From positions 85,552-149,551 of the forward strand of contig NZ_CP083668.1 of assembly GCF_020097835.1 (NCBI RefSeq): DNA of 64,000 nt. The letters are read 5' to 3'. The position numbers and the translations under genes were made by a program. Positions within the stretch are counted from its first letter, which is position 1; every line of letters begins with the position of its first letter. The notes beneath the pieces are model-generated. The model saw only the letters and a program-made list of their open reading frames with translations, did not search any database and was not told where the DNA came from. Below are positions 44,046 through 53,851 of the stretch, piece after piece. This stretch comes from Haloprofundus halobius (GTDB lineage: Archaea > Halobacteriota > Halobacteria > Halobacteriales > Haloferacaceae).

Positions 44046-46379
44046 ATGCTCGACCCACACACCTCAGCCGTAACGGTGCCAAACATACTATTACAGAACG
44101 ACGCAAGTGGAGTCATCGAGCCGATTGCCCACGCACAGTTGTTGTGGGTCTTCGTGATGCTTACGTTACTGTTGTTCACAGCACGGGCTCTCGGAGAAAT
44201 TGCGAAACGATTTGACCTCCCTGCGGTTGTTGGAGAGCTTTTAGCAGGTATCCTACTCGGCCCTTCACTTCTCGATTCGGTCACGATTGTCTTTGGCATA
44301 ATCTTTGAATCAGGAACGGCTGTCGATCCTCAGTTCCATCTGATCGAGGTGGTCTCCTGGATCGGGCTACTAATGCTCATCATTCTCACCGGTTTGGAAA
44401 CCGATCTCGACCTCATCGTCAGCCGGGGAGTTGATGCCACAGTCATCGCCCTCGCAAGCATCATAGTTCCGTTCGTGCTGGGGTTTGGATTCGCTTGGGT
44501 CCTTCCCGACCGTTTTCTTGCTGGGGAAGGTCAACGACTGGTTTTCAGTCTCTTCGTGGGGATTGCGCTCTCGATCTCAGCACTGCCAGTGATCGCAAAG
44601 ATCCTGATGGATATGGAGGTCATTCGGCGGGATTTCGGCCAGATGCAGCTCGCAGTCGGGATGATCAACGATACAATCGGGTGGATTTTGCTCGCGCTCG
44701 TAGCGGGCTTGGCCGAGGCGGGAACGATCGAATTGACGAGTCTCGGACAGACAATTCTCTATCTCGTGATCTTCCTCGGCGTTGGTCTCACTGTGGGACA
44801 GCGAGCGGTGCGATGGCTCCTGAGGTGGGTTGACGACGTCATCGGGGGACAGGTGGCGATGATAACTACTGTAATGGTATTGGCGCTTGGTGTCGGTGCT
44901 TTTACACACTACCTTCACCTGGAAGCGGTACTTGGAGCCTTCGTCGTTGGAATTCTTGTCGGCCAGGTCAACCGATTCGATTACGAAGCCGAGCACACGT
45001 TCGAGATGGTGACTCTCGGGGTGTTCGCTCCAATCTTCTTCGCGACAGCGGGCTTGCGGGTGGACCTCTCAACAATGGCAGACCCAGTTGTCTTGGGAGT
45101 CGGTGCAGCTGCGCTCGTAATCGCGATCGTCGGGAAATTTGTCGGTTCGTACGTCGGTTCGATTGCAGCCGGAATGGGTCACTGGGAGGGAATCACGATG
45201 GGAGCCGGGCTAAACGCTCGGGGGGCGATGGAGATTATCGTCGCGATGATCGGTCTCGGGTTGGGGGTGTTGACAGTCGAGATGTACAGTATTATCGTCA
45301 TGATTGCGATCGTGACGTCGCTCATGGCACCACCCCTACTCCGGAAAACCATCCCGCGACTGGAGATGTCCGAACAGGAACGCAAGCGACTCGAGCGAGA
45401 ACAACAACAGGCCGAGAGCTTCCTCGGCCAGATGACCACGGTACTTCAGCCGACCCGATGTAGCGTAGACTCGCAATACGGGGCGAGATTATTGGGGCAT
45501 ATGACTCAGGACACCGAAATTGACGTTACCGCGATGTACCTGCAGGCCGGCGAGGAGGACCAACAACTGGGATTCATAGATCGTCTCCGCCTGCGATTGT
45601 TCCGACGGTCGAAGGGTCAACAAGATATAACAGATAGTGACACTACGGCGGAAGAATCTATCCCTACAGAAGCCAGCGACTGTCTGGAACGGATGGACCA
45701 ACAGTTCGATCCGTCAGGTGAACGATCGATGCGTGGAATCGCACGCAACGAAAATCCGAATCTGAAAGAGGCAATCCTCAAAGAGGCCAAGCGAGACTAT
45801 GATCTGCTGACGATAGGGACTGCTGAGCGCGGCGCGAAACCAAACGACCCACCGCTGGGGGATCTCGTCGACGAGATTATCCAGGATACTCCTTGTCCCG
45901 TGATGGCTGTTCACGCTAATGTTGACGGTGTTGAAGGATTGGCCGAGGAATCGATATCACGCATCCTCTTACCAACAGTCGGTGCCGAATTCAATCGACA
46001 TGCTGCTGAGGTTGCGTTTGCGATCGCTCGTGATCGTAACGCATTGGTCGAAATCGTCCACGTAGTGAATGAGCCAAGGATTGGAGACCGGTTTATGGAA
46101 GAACCCGATCTCCGAGAGGCCCGACAAATTGGCGAGGAAATCGTTGATGAAGAGGCTGAGCTCGGTCGTAAGATGGGGGCCGAAATCCGGACAAACGTGG
46201 TTGTCACAGACCGTGAACCGGAAGATGAACTCGTCGAACTCGCTTCTGATCACAGGGACGACCTCATCGTCATGGGGACAAGTATTCGGCCAACTTCCCG
46301 TCGGGCCTTCCTCGGTCATACATCCGAATATATCATCAGGAACGCCGATGCTGCTGTCGCCGTAGTTAGTTCGAGATAG
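44046..46379 (+). CDS. CPA2-family antiporter with C-terminal Usp domains
   Basis: 777 residues. Residues 1-430 form about twelve helices with GELLAGILLGPSLLDSV, SISALPVIAKILMDMEVIRR and GAGLNARGAMEIIVAMIGLG. Residues 450-775 are two Usp-like domains, the last with IVMGTSIRPTSRRAFLGHTS. It exchanges Na+ or K+ for protons; the cytoplasmic Usp part probably senses nucleotide. Preceded by an Lrp regulator. ATG 44046. Confidence 0.87.
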   Translation: MLDPHTSAVTVPNILLQNDASGVIEPIAHAQLLWVFVMLTLLLFTARALGEIAKRFDLPAVVGELLAGILLGPSLLDSVTIVFGIIFESGTAVDPQFHLIEVVSWIGLLMLIILTGLETDLDLIVSRGVDATVIALASIIVPFVLGFGFAWVLPDRFLAGEGQRLVFSLFVGIALSISALPVIAKILMDMEVIRRDFGQMQLAVGMINDTIGWILLALVAGLAEAGTIELTSLGQTILYLVIFLGVGLTVGQRAVRWLLRWVDDVIGGQVAMITTVMVLALGVGAFTHYLHLEAVLGAFVVGILVGQVNRFDYEAEHTFEMVTLGVFAPIFFATAGLRVDLSTMADPVVLGVGAAALVIAIVGKFVGSYVGSIAAGMGHWEGITMGAGLNARGAMEIIVAMIGLGLGVLTVEMYSIIVMIAIVTSLMAPPLLRKTIPRLEMSEQERKRLEREQQQAESFLGQMTTVLQPTRCSVDSQYGARLLGHMTQDTEIDVTAMYLQAGEEDQQLGFIDRLRLRLFRRSKGQQDITDSDTTAEESIPTEASDCLERMDQQFDPSGERSMRGIARNENPNLKEAILKEAKRDYDLLTIGTAERGAKPNDPPLGDLVDEIIQDTPCPVMAVHANVDGVEGLAEESISRILLPTVGAEFNRHAAEVAFAIARDRNALVEIVHVVNEPRIGDRFMEEPDLREARQIGEEIVDEEAELGRKMGAEIRTNVVVTDREPEDELVELASDHRDDLIVMGTSIRPTSRRAFLGHTSEYIIRNADAAVAVVSSR

Positions 46380-46451
46380 GAGAGTGGCTGGGCCCGTTTT
46401 CTAGACTCGGGACTTGGCTGATTCGGGGCCATCGATCGTTACCTACGAGAT

Positions 46452-46883
46452 GTGATCAACTACTCGGCAAACGGTGAGCGGACACGGGTGACAATCGAAT
46501 TCACCGTGACATACGAAGGCGATCTGACTGAGGCTCAGCAACTTTTGGAACGAACAACCAAACGTATCGAAGGTGACCCCGCAATTAGATTGGGTGAAAT
46601 CAAATGTCCCGCAGAACCGAGGGTGTTCATCACCGAATTCGGTGATCATGGTGTGCAAATAGAACTTCCGTTCTGGGTCGAAAAACCGTATCTTCCCATC
46701 GAAATGCGATCAAAGATACACAAAAGCGTGTGAGAAGAACTCGACGATGCTGGTGTCGAGATGGCATATCCACATACCAATCTTATCTTCGATAAAATCA
46801 GTGGGCGAGCGCGTATTTCCGTTGAGTACCCGCATGAAGTTGGCATTAAGAGATCTCCCTCAGAAAAAGAGTCAACAGGATAA
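46452..46883 (+). pseudogene. MscS-type channel C-terminal fragment
   Basis: FTVTYEGDLTEAQQLLERTT, VFITEFGDHGVQIELPFWVE and KPYLPIEMRSK follow the cytoplasmic domain of MscS channels. A TGA at 46731 interrupts (expected Arg), after which EELDDAGVEMAYPHTNL continues in frame to TAA 46883. Membrane helices are missing. Confidence 0.65.
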
Positions 46884-46955
46884 CCAGTTACCATTCTCTT
46901 CAACACCCAATTTCAAAACAACCCTTATATAAAGTGGAAAAGTGGTACAATATCA

Positions 46956-47387
46956 ATGGACCAAGATGACCAACCCCCACAAATTGAACCCATTCTACAA
47001 GCCCAAAGTGAATTACAAACCGCGTGGGTTCATACGATAATCATTTCGCTAGCTTTAACTGTATATTTAATAATTAAAAAAATATCTGAGATAATTGAAT
47101 ATACTTATTTCACAATTTCACATTCATGGGAGACTGATCCAGTAATTTATATAACATTAATAATAATTGGGTTTGCCATACTCAACATTGCCTCTCATTA
47201 TCTACGTATTATCACACTTCGACGAGATGCGAATGGGAATACGGTCCAACATTTGAATGGAATCATAGAAAGATTCGTGACAACATTTAGTAGATTTGAA
47301 TATCATATTGCAGGAATAATGTTCCTTATTGGTATGATAATCATAGCCCTCTCAACTATCCAAATTATTTTATTGTATTTTTATTGA
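46956..47387 (+). CDS. Low-GC membrane protein
   Basis: 143 residues with three to four helices (HTIIISLALTVYLIIKK, VIYITLIIIGFAILNIA, HIAGIMFLIGMIIIALSTIQ). Very AT-rich for a haloarchaeon and rich in Ile, suggesting recent transfer. It is 58 bp before a membrane protein gene of normal G+C. Unknown family. Confidence 0.55.
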   Translation: MDQDDQPPQIEPILQAQSELQTAWVHTIIISLALTVYLIIKKISEIIEYTYFTISHSWETDPVIYITLIIIGFAILNIASHYLRIITLRRDANGNTVQHLNGIIERFVTTFSRFEYHIAGIMFLIGMIIIALSTIQIILLYFY

Positions 47388-47444
47388 TTATCAAACTGGT
47401 GGCGAAAATGTATATTTTTCTATGTAGACGCTTATAGACACGGT

Positions 47445-48485
47445 ATGAGTTCGGATCAGTATAGCACTGGAACAGACGAGAAAATCGATGAGGATGATAC
47501 TCGAAGTGATCTCGTCCACGAGCGACTTCGAGAGTCCCCCATCAAACGGTGGATAATGCTTGATGGAAATCGATACACTATCATTGGGCTGTTCGTGGTT
47601 ATTGTATTTGGTGTGTGCACCACCATTGGGTTCGCCGGCTACATCCCGGTCACAGATCCCGGCGCCGCCACGACGCTCGTCGCGGCAATTGTCGGTGGCA
47701 CCTTGCCGTTTATTACGATTGTTCTCGCAGTCAATCAAATGGTCCTCTCACAAGAACTCGGCTGGCCCGGTGGTCTCGAGGAACGGTTCGAGTCTTTAAC
47801 GACCTTTCGTAGAGAAGTCGAAGAATTGACGGAAACGGAAGTTAGTCCAGCCGCACCAGCCGATTTTCTACAACTGATTGTCGATTCCGTCATCGCTCAG
47901 ACCGAAAAGCTGCAAATGGATATAAATCAAATTAATGATCCAGACCGTGCCGAAAATGTTAGTGATTTCATCAACGCCGTCACAACCGAGGGCGAACTTG
48001 TTTCAGAGTCGCTTGTAGACGCGGATTTTGGTACGTTCGACGCTCTATCGGCTTTGCTTGGGCATTTCAATGGTGGGCACTTATACGCTGCCAGACGGAT
48101 TCGAACACATTATGCCGATGGATTCTCAAGCGACGTTTTGGAAACGCTCGACATACTCATCGAATTACTCGGACATCTCGCTATCGCTCGGCAAACGTTC
48201 AAAACGCTATATATGCAGTACGAACTCGCGCATCTCTCGAAGCTTCTGCTGATTGTCGGGTTCCCAACGCTGCTCGGCGGTGGAATTTTCATGATGACGT
48301 ATCCGATAATCATTGAGACGGCCGTCGCATTGAATCGACTCGTACTTATCGTCAGCTTTGTCGTCACTTTTGTTTTCCTCCCGTTTATTGTACTACTCGT
48401 CTACACACTCCGCATCGCCTCAATAGCATCACGGACCGCTGACTTTGGCCCATTCGTACCACGCGTGGAGTTTAAAGAAGAATAA
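47445..48485 (+). CDS. Haloarchaeal membrane protein, paralogue 1
   Basis: 346 residues: two N-terminal helices (TIIGLFVVIVFGVCTTIGF, TTLVAAIVGGTLPFITIVLA), a conserved VNQMVLSQELGWPGGLEERF motif, a soluble helical middle of about 140 residues, and two C-terminal helices. A protein of identical length and order is at 55118. The layout is reminiscent of bestrophin-like anion channels, but I have no sequence proof. ATG 47445. Confidence 0.7.
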   Translation: MSSDQYSTGTDEKIDEDDTRSDLVHERLRESPIKRWIMLDGNRYTIIGLFVVIVFGVCTTIGFAGYIPVTDPGAATTLVAAIVGGTLPFITIVLAVNQMVLSQELGWPGGLEERFESLTTFRREVEELTETEVSPAAPADFLQLIVDSVIAQTEKLQMDINQINDPDRAENVSDFINAVTTEGELVSESLVDADFGTFDALSALLGHFNGGHLYAARRIRTHYADGFSSDVLETLDILIELLGHLAIARQTFKTLYMQYELAHLSKLLLIVGFPTLLGGGIFMMTYPIIIETAVALNRLVLIVSFVVTFVFLPFIVLLVYTLRIASIASRTADFGPFVPRVEFKEE

Positions 48486-48509
48486 CGAAATATTGAAAAC
48501 GGAATTATG

Positions 48510-48830
48510 GAGCGCAGTCTCCGCAGGCGTTGATTCGGCACAGCCCGTGCCTATTTGCTTGAGTCCGCGGTCTAAGATATCCCACGCCGCATTCGGACCT
48601 CTATCCGATGTCAGTAACCCACGACTTCAGTCGTGGGCTTCCGCCTCGCATCTGTGTGAACCCCCACCCCGGGCAAGAGTGTTCGCGAACCCACAGCGGT
48701 TTGTCCGTCGAAACACCGTACGCCGCGCACTCTTTGGTCGTCCCTGCGGGGTCAACTGGAACGTAGTGGGTGTCTTCGCGCTTGCACTTCCATTTCATCG
48801 ACGACATCGACAAAGGGAAGGGGGGCTGGC
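48510..48830 (-). pseudogene. tnpB: TnpB C-terminal remnant carrying a 46-bp mini-element
   Basis: STDKPLWVREHSCPGWG is interrupted by the mini-element at 48610-48655. Without it the reading continues FTSDRGPNAAWDILDRGLKQ, the second half of the zinc ribbon. The catalytic core is absent. Confidence 0.7.
48610..48655 (-). mobile_element. 46-bp minimal IS1341-type element (copy B)
   Basis: On the minus strand it follows the target TTCAC (plus-strand GTGAA 48656-48660), begins ACAGATGCGAGGCGGAAGCC, contains the palindrome CCCACGACTGAAGTCGTGGG and ends TTACTGAC. Deleting these 46 bp restores the tnpB reading frame around the insertion, which defines its ends exactly. Confidence 0.85.
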
Positions 48831-48939
48831 GCGACGACGTGCTCCACTACTATCCCAACAGCGCGAACATCTGACCGACCTGAAGTCGCTTCTCGTTCTC
48901 GGTATCGTTCTCGTTCACGTCTCCCACCTTCCCCTGTCA

Positions 48940-50124
48940 CTATGCGGATTTCGAAGTCGTCGTCGACGGTGGGTTCCCTAGGAATACCCGCAGGACCGCC
49001 CGTACCATTCCGACGAACGTTAACCCCCACACGCCCAGCGCGAACCACCCCCAATACGCTGGTACGACGGAGAGCAACCCGAATGTACCAATCCCGGCGA
49101 GGTTCAACGTACAGGCGGTGTACATGCCCATCGGGAACACTCGCCCCCACGCGGTCGGCGCGTACGTATGGAGCCGTCGACCGAACCCGAGCCGTGACCA
49201 CGGAACGAGTATGACCCACCCCGGTGTTCGTGTTTCGATATCGTCAGTGAGGAACTTCCAGACATCAAGGGTCAACAGGAGAGGGATCCACCACGAGGCA
49301 ATCGCCCACGCGAGAAATGTGACGCCGACAATCACTGGCGCGTACGGCGCCCACCCCGGCACCGACTCCAACTGCGGACCGAGTGTCGTCCCGGCAAGTG
49401 TCGTAATCGCCGCCGCGCCCATCATGATCCAGTACGGACCGGTCCAGTCGTCAGGTTGAACTGCGCCGTCGAGTAGTCGATAGGTGACGACGGTGATAAC
49501 AATAAAGTACAGGACGTACCCCGAGCCAAAGTAGCTCATACTCAGCAGGACGGTCACATCTGCATAGGCTGGCAACGCGTCGGCCAACAGCCCTCCGAGA
49601 ACTGCGAGCGATTGCATACAGACGATCACTAACAGGAAGGCACCGTCGATACGTTCGCTTACGTCGGCTTTACGTGCTCCAATGAACTCAGTCGCAAATA
49701 GATAGTACAACAACAGAGGCGTGGCGACTACCGTCGTTACCCAGAGCGCGGTCGCTACCCACATCGCATCAGAAAAGACTAGCAGTTGCGTGCCAACGGT
49801 ATTCGTCGCAACAATGAACGTGAGTGTCCCCCAATGACGCTCCCGATCCCGTAGGTCCGCGAGCATACGGTCGGGAAATGCCGCCAGCCGCGCTGCGAAC
49901 AGAACGAGGAGCAGCCCGTAACAACCGACGTTGAAAATCGCCAAGGACTGGGCGACTATCGCGATGTTTAGCTCTCGAAACGCGATTGAGACGATTCCAG
50001 TGGACATAACGAACCCAAAGTACGCCGGATCAAGGGCCTCGACTGCGCTACCGACGCGGACAGCGATTGGCGCCCGGTCGTCGGCGGAAGTGAGCTGGCT
50101 ATCCGTTTCAGATGAATTGGTCAT
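48940..50124 (-). CDS. TDT/SLAC1-family (TehA-like) transporter
   Basis: 394 residues with ten helices. Motifs: PAYFGFVMSTGIVSIAF near the N terminus, FVIATNTVGTQ-like FIVATNTVGTQLLVF, PTAWGRVFPMGMYTACTLNL near the end. Relatives transport C4-dicarboxylates, tellurite or act as anion channels. ATG 50124 (MTNSSETDSQL) chosen; the upstream 13 codons are not conserved-looking. Confidence 0.83.
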   Translation of the reverse strand: MTNSSETDSQLTSADDRAPIAVRVGSAVEALDPAYFGFVMSTGIVSIAFRELNIAIVAQSLAIFNVGCYGLLLVLFAARLAAFPDRMLADLRDRERHWGTLTFIVATNTVGTQLLVFSDAMWVATALWVTTVVATPLLLYYLFATEFIGARKADVSERIDGAFLLVIVCMQSLAVLGGLLADALPAYADVTVLLSMSYFGSGYVLYFIVITVVTYRLLDGAVQPDDWTGPYWIMMGAAAITTLAGTTLGPQLESVPGWAPYAPVIVGVTFLAWAIASWWIPLLLTLDVWKFLTDDIETRTPGWVILVPWSRLGFGRRLHTYAPTAWGRVFPMGMYTACTLNLAGIGTFGLLSVVPAYWGWFALGVWGLTFVGMVRAVLRVFLGNPPSTTTSKSA

Positions 50125-50222
50125 ACCTGTCCCTCGTAGTGGGAACGAACCCCACCGTATCATCCGCTGCTGGTCGTTCCGACCGTAAGTGAGTACCGTT
50201 ATCGCGGTGAGCTCTTACCTGT

Positions 50223-50429
50223 TCAAGAGTATCTGGTTACCTCCGGGTGTTCGGTGAATGCACTCTCAATGTCGTCGACTTCAGTCCCCCGCACCCAGAA
50301 GTAGGGAATCACCACGTCCCGTGCGGGGATAATTCGCTTCAATTCAACCTTCGCTTCCGGCAGCTGGTGGAACACTGTCCCCAAGGGAAGCTGGTCTGAC
50401 GGAACCGTGAACGTGGCCTCGGTAGCCAT
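50223..50429 (-). pseudogene. Bat-like regulator, N-terminal fragment
   Basis: 68 codons: ATFTVPSDQLPLGTVFHQLP and RDVVIPYFWVRGTEVDDIES match the start of Bat sensing domains. It ends after HPEVTRYS, without the GAF-like part and HTH. It might be expressed as a short protein, but by family standards it is truncated. Confidence 0.6.
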
Positions 50430-50516
50430 CGTCCGTATTGTTGGCTTCCAGCTGTAAAGGTCTGCTATTCTCCTGGGCGATCCCCACTTTCACAAATCGG
50501 GTCGAATCTTGTGCAA

Positions 50517-50605
50517 CATTCGCGCGCTGTATTCAGCAGTCGGTGAGCGAACTCCTCAATCGCGGTCAGTAACGGAGTGCAAGATACAGAGGGTGTATGC
50601 AGCAA
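50517..50605 (-). repeat. Dispersed repeat (inverted copy of 27487)
   Basis: About 89 bp including GCGCGCTGTATTCAGCAGTC and GATACAGAGGGTGTATGCAG. Matches the inverse of 27487-27570 at most positions. Confidence 0.6.
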
Positions 50606-50740
50606 GGATTCGGACGATGAATTTACAAAACCTGGCCAAATAGGCTGGTAGGTGGGTGTGCGTCTCGCGCAAATTGGGTAGGACAAAGAGCGTGTAGATC
50701 TTAGAGAAAGTATATATCCGAGTACTGATTGATTGAAAGT

Positions 50741-51217
50741 GTGGAACGGCGTACAGTCCTCGCAACGGTTGGAGTTGCTTTCTCTAACCTCCTCCTTGGG
50801 TGTCTGAGTACTGCTACCGACGATGAAGATGACCGCACGAGGTCAAAAACACCGACTGGTAATGAGTCCGACTTTGAGGTTGGATTCGCCGAACAAGAAG
50901 GAGACACGGCGGATTCCGTCCGAGAACGGATACAGATAACGAATATTTCCGGAGAAAGCCAGTATGTCAGCGGCTACACGCTCACATATAGTTCAGGCTA
51001 TGAATACACACTTACTGGGGGATTATCCCTCGAAGCACAGAGTACGGTGGCTATTGTTAGTCAGGGAGCGGGTGACAGCGTTGCCCTAACCGACCCCCCA
51101 ACGTATTATCGGGACGCTGCTCTCCCTGAATTAGTGCTTGAAGACGGAGAAGAAACAGTACGCCTACTCAATCACGAGGACGAAGTCGTTATCGAGGCGA
51201 CCTACACATCGGAGTAA
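50741..51217 (+). CDS. Lipoprotein with lamin-tail-like domain
   Basis: 158 residues. Tat-type lipoprotein signal (ERRTVLATVGVAF, then lipobox LLLGC) with the lipidated Cys at residue 21, an acidic linker (TATDDEDDRTRSKTPTGNES) and a beta-sandwich (VRERIQITNISGESQYVSGY, VALTDPPTYYRD) like lamin-tail domains. Anchored outside the cell. GTG 50741; a TATA-like TATATATCC near 50710 suggests a leaderless mRNA. Confidence 0.75.
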   Translation: MERRTVLATVGVAFSNLLLGCLSTATDDEDDRTRSKTPTGNESDFEVGFAEQEGDTADSVRERIQITNISGESQYVSGYTLTYSSGYEYTLTGGLSLEAQSTVAIVSQGAGDSVALTDPPTYYRDAALPELVLEDGEETVRLLNHEDEVVIEATYTSE

Positions 51218-51515
51218 TTGATTCGAAATACGAGACAGGTGCTGAAGTGGATAGTATTCGTCTGTACCAAATCGAAATCTCACCGAGCTGTTCCTACGAG
51301 CTGTTGAATATGCGCTCTCTATCCAGCAGCTGAACAAACTACCAGAGTTCAGTCAGAAACTGTGTGCGAGATACAGAGAGGATAGTCAGCACAACGAGTC
51401 TGTTTGCTGCAGAGGTTCTGCGATGAATGAACCGCTAAGAAGACGTGCCAGCGTACCGTAGTAGATTCTCAAAGATGTCATTGATGTTCATAGAGCCGTG
51501 GTGAATAAAGGGTGT
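51218..51515. other. Intergenic region with decayed repeat
   Basis: Holds the counterpart (about 51290-51400) of the sequence at 2620-2715. No gene. Confidence 0.45.
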
Positions 51516-52295
51516 CTATTCCTCTGCGCCTACTGCTTGGGCGATGTGGGTGACCGTAACTAATCCCAGTCCGCCGACGAGATTCCCCGCAGTCGTGACG
51601 ACGAGAATTTCAGCCACTAGCCCGTAGCCGACGTCGGCCCCGAAGAGAATCCCGAAAACGACGTGAAGTGTGGTAACGATCACGTGGTCAAAGGGTCCGA
51701 GAGCCAGCAAGACACCGACGATATAGGCCATCGTAATGCGGCTCCGAACGCTGTTGACTCCCTCGAGAAGAAACGAGAGCAGGGTCACGAGGGCACCTCC
51801 AACAATAGCGCTTGCGAACCCGGCTATGACTCCTCGGCCGGCAAGCTCTTCGGCTACCGTACTTAACGCGGCCCCAGCACCGGTCGGAAGCACTCCATCA
51901 ACGGCGAACACCAATGCGAAGAGAATGCCACCAATGAGGTTAACGACGAAGGTGACGACCCACAGACGGAAAAGCGGGAATACCATCCACGACCCGGATT
52001 GATCGACTGCCTTTGCCACCGGGTCGAAGAAGTTCTCGTTGAAGAGTTCCGCACGGCCGATGACCAGGAAGACAACGCCTACGCCGAAGATGAGCGCGCC
52101 AGCAATCGTGGCAACATCGCCGAACTCAGGTTTGACCAGCGCGTGGACGATGCCGAGTGCCGCAATACCGAAGACGATGGTGAATCCAGCGATGAAACTC
52201 GTCGCGACGAGTTCAAGCATCGACTGGTCGAGGCGCCGTTCGCCCTCCTCGACTGCTCTGTCGAATATTTCGCTGGGGGAAGGAGCTACTGGCAT
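51516..52295 (-). CDS. Formate/nitrite transporter (FNT) family channel
   Basis: 259 residues with six helices and family motifs AELFNENFFDPVAKAVDQ and NLIGGILFALVF. FNT channels pass formate, nitrite or hydrosulfide as pentamers. ATG 52295 (MPVAPSPSEIFDRAVEEGER). Single gene. Confidence 0.87.
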   Translation of the reverse strand: MPVAPSPSEIFDRAVEEGERRLDQSMLELVATSFIAGFTIVFGIAALGIVHALVKPEFGDVATIAGALIFGVGVVFLVIGRAELFNENFFDPVAKAVDQSGSWMVFPLFRLWVVTFVVNLIGGILFALVFAVDGVLPTGAGAALSTVAEELAGRGVIAGFASAIVGGALVTLLSFLLEGVNSVRSRITMAYIVGVLLALGPFDHVIVTTLHVVFGILFGADVGYGLVAEILVVTTAGNLVGGLGLVTVTHIAQAVGAEE

Positions 52296-52373
52296 AAAGT
52301 AACAATCGTCTGGTAGGCAGAAAAGGATTCGTCCGTTTGAATGAACACAGATTGTGCTCATCACGCCGTAGAA

Positions 52374-52644
52374 GGCGGACGTCGTCACATCCGTTCCTGA
52401 AGACCAAGTTCTCGTTCACGAACCGAGCGGCACCGCATTCGATTCAGCCACGACCTGGAACCTCCACGTCGACGAAAAACTGCGTCGCGACCTGCCTGAT
52501 AGGTCGGCACGCGTGAAGGTCTTCGGCGCACCGGGCGCCTACAAAGTCGATTGGTGGAGTCCGGAGCCAGGTGAGGACTGGAAGCCTGTCGAGCGTGGCT
52601 CAATCACTCTGCCCGACATCGGTATCGAGGAACTGGTCGGGTGA
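52374..52644 (+). pseudogene. 3' fragment of a gene of unknown function
   Basis: An open frame without ATG: EPSGTAFDSATTWNLHVDEK, VKVFGAPGAYKVDWWSPEPG, ITLPDIGIEELVG, TGA 52642-52644. The composition is clearly coding. It runs 45 bp into the end of the minus-strand permease gene, suggesting that a recombination joined the two. Confidence 0.5.
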
Positions 52645-53607
52645 ATTCGGGACCAACCAGGCCGGGACGACTCGCGTGAGGACAACCATCCCCGTTAGTT
52701 CGACGAGCGTCTGAGTAACGATGACTGCCGGTGCGAGCGCGTAGCCCGACGGAAGCGCGAGCGCCAGCGGGAGAATAACCAGCGAGTTTCGCGTTACGGA
52801 GGTGAACACGAGCGCTCGACTCTCACCAGCATCCATCCCCAGTAGTCCGGCTACTAGCCGTCCGAGCAGTGGCATAATGACGAGGAACGCCACGTAGACG
52901 GGGACAACCGACACGATCTGTCCAATCGAATCCTGCACACGCGGCAGCGGGGAGGCGATGACGACGAACAGCGTCGCCCCCATCATCGGTACCGGCAACC
53001 AGCCCATCGTCTCCTGCCACTGTTCGCCCCGACTGGAGCGCTCCGCCCAGTATTCGGTCACCCACGCGAACGTCAGTGGCAGCGCGATGATGACAACGAA
53101 CGCCTCGATGAACGGCTCGGCCTCAATGAATTCGGCCACCTGCTGGCCCATGAATAGCCAAAGATACAGCGGGAGCAACAGCAGCTGGATGAGCATCAGA
53201 GTCGGCGTCGCGGCTGTGATCTGCTCGGCATCACCGTCCGCGAGTTCGGTGAACGTGATGACGTAGTCGATACACGGCGTCAACAAGACCATAAACGTTC
53301 CCACGAGAATGACTGGCTCCTGTGGAAAAAATCGCGTGAGCCCGAACACGACGATCGGGACGACCACGAAGTTCATCCCGAGCGCCGCAGCCATGAACCG
53401 GCCGTTCCGAAACGCTCGACGAATCCTGACAAACGGGATCTTGAGGAACGTTACGTACAACAGCACCGCGAGCACGGGGTTGATGAGCGGTTCCAGAACC
53501 GAGCTCGCGCTCGGGAGGCCAAGGCCGACAGCAATTGCGAGGATGACCCCAACGGCGTAGATACCGACTTGATTGTGCTGGATCCACTGTTTCGAGAGCG
53601 CGGTCAT
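52600..53607 (-). CDS. Arsenical-resistance type permease (ACR3/BASS superfamily)
   Basis: 335 residues with ten helices. Motifs: INPVLAVLLYVTFLKIPFVR, LTPCIDYVITFTELADGDAE (Cys in helix 4, as in ACR3), FTSVTRNSLVILPLALALP. Exports arsenite or related anions by proton exchange. ATG 53607. The last 15 residues (SPDQFLDTDVGQSD) overlap the antisense fragment and may replace the original C terminus. Confidence 0.78.
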   Translation of the reverse strand: MTALSKQWIQHNQVGIYAVGVILAIAVGLGLPSASSVLEPLINPVLAVLLYVTFLKIPFVRIRRAFRNGRFMAAALGMNFVVVPIVVFGLTRFFPQEPVILVGTFMVLLTPCIDYVITFTELADGDAEQITAATPTLMLIQLLLLPLYLWLFMGQQVAEFIEAEPFIEAFVVIIALPLTFAWVTEYWAERSSRGEQWQETMGWLPVPMMGATLFVVIASPLPRVQDSIGQIVSVVPVYVAFLVIMPLLGRLVAGLLGMDAGESRALVFTSVTRNSLVILPLALALPSGYALAPAVIVTQTLVELTGMVVLTRVVPAWLVPNSPDQFLDTDVGQSD

Positions 53608-53777
53608 AGATTTGCTGAGAGACGACCACTGCCGACATCCATCAACCCATGCCCTCTCATTTTGTAGAGATGATAGTAGCAGGCGTAAGTCCCCACCGGT
53701 GACTAACCAGTAGCACCAGTACTGCAAGTATCCCCATTGCAGAGTGGCTGAAATCGTTAATTTCGGTATAGAGACTG

Positions 53778-53851
53778 TTTTTATACGCCCCTGAGGGGTG
53801 CGGCGCGTTCTGAACTGCCGCAGTTGCCGTGAACTCGATTCGGTGAATACA
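53778..53851 (+). promoter_or_regulatory. T-run and two-hairpin leader of ArdC-like gene 2
   Basis: T5 at 53778-53782, stem CGCCCC/GGGGTG (53786-53791 with 53795-53800, G-U pair), then AACTG/CAGTT (about 53813-53825). ATG at 53852. Confidence 0.5.

Noticed and set aside
48445..48981. 178-codon plus-strand ORF
   Set aside because: Runs across the 46-bp element, a tnpB remnant on the other strand and the end of the transporter gene; not protein-like.
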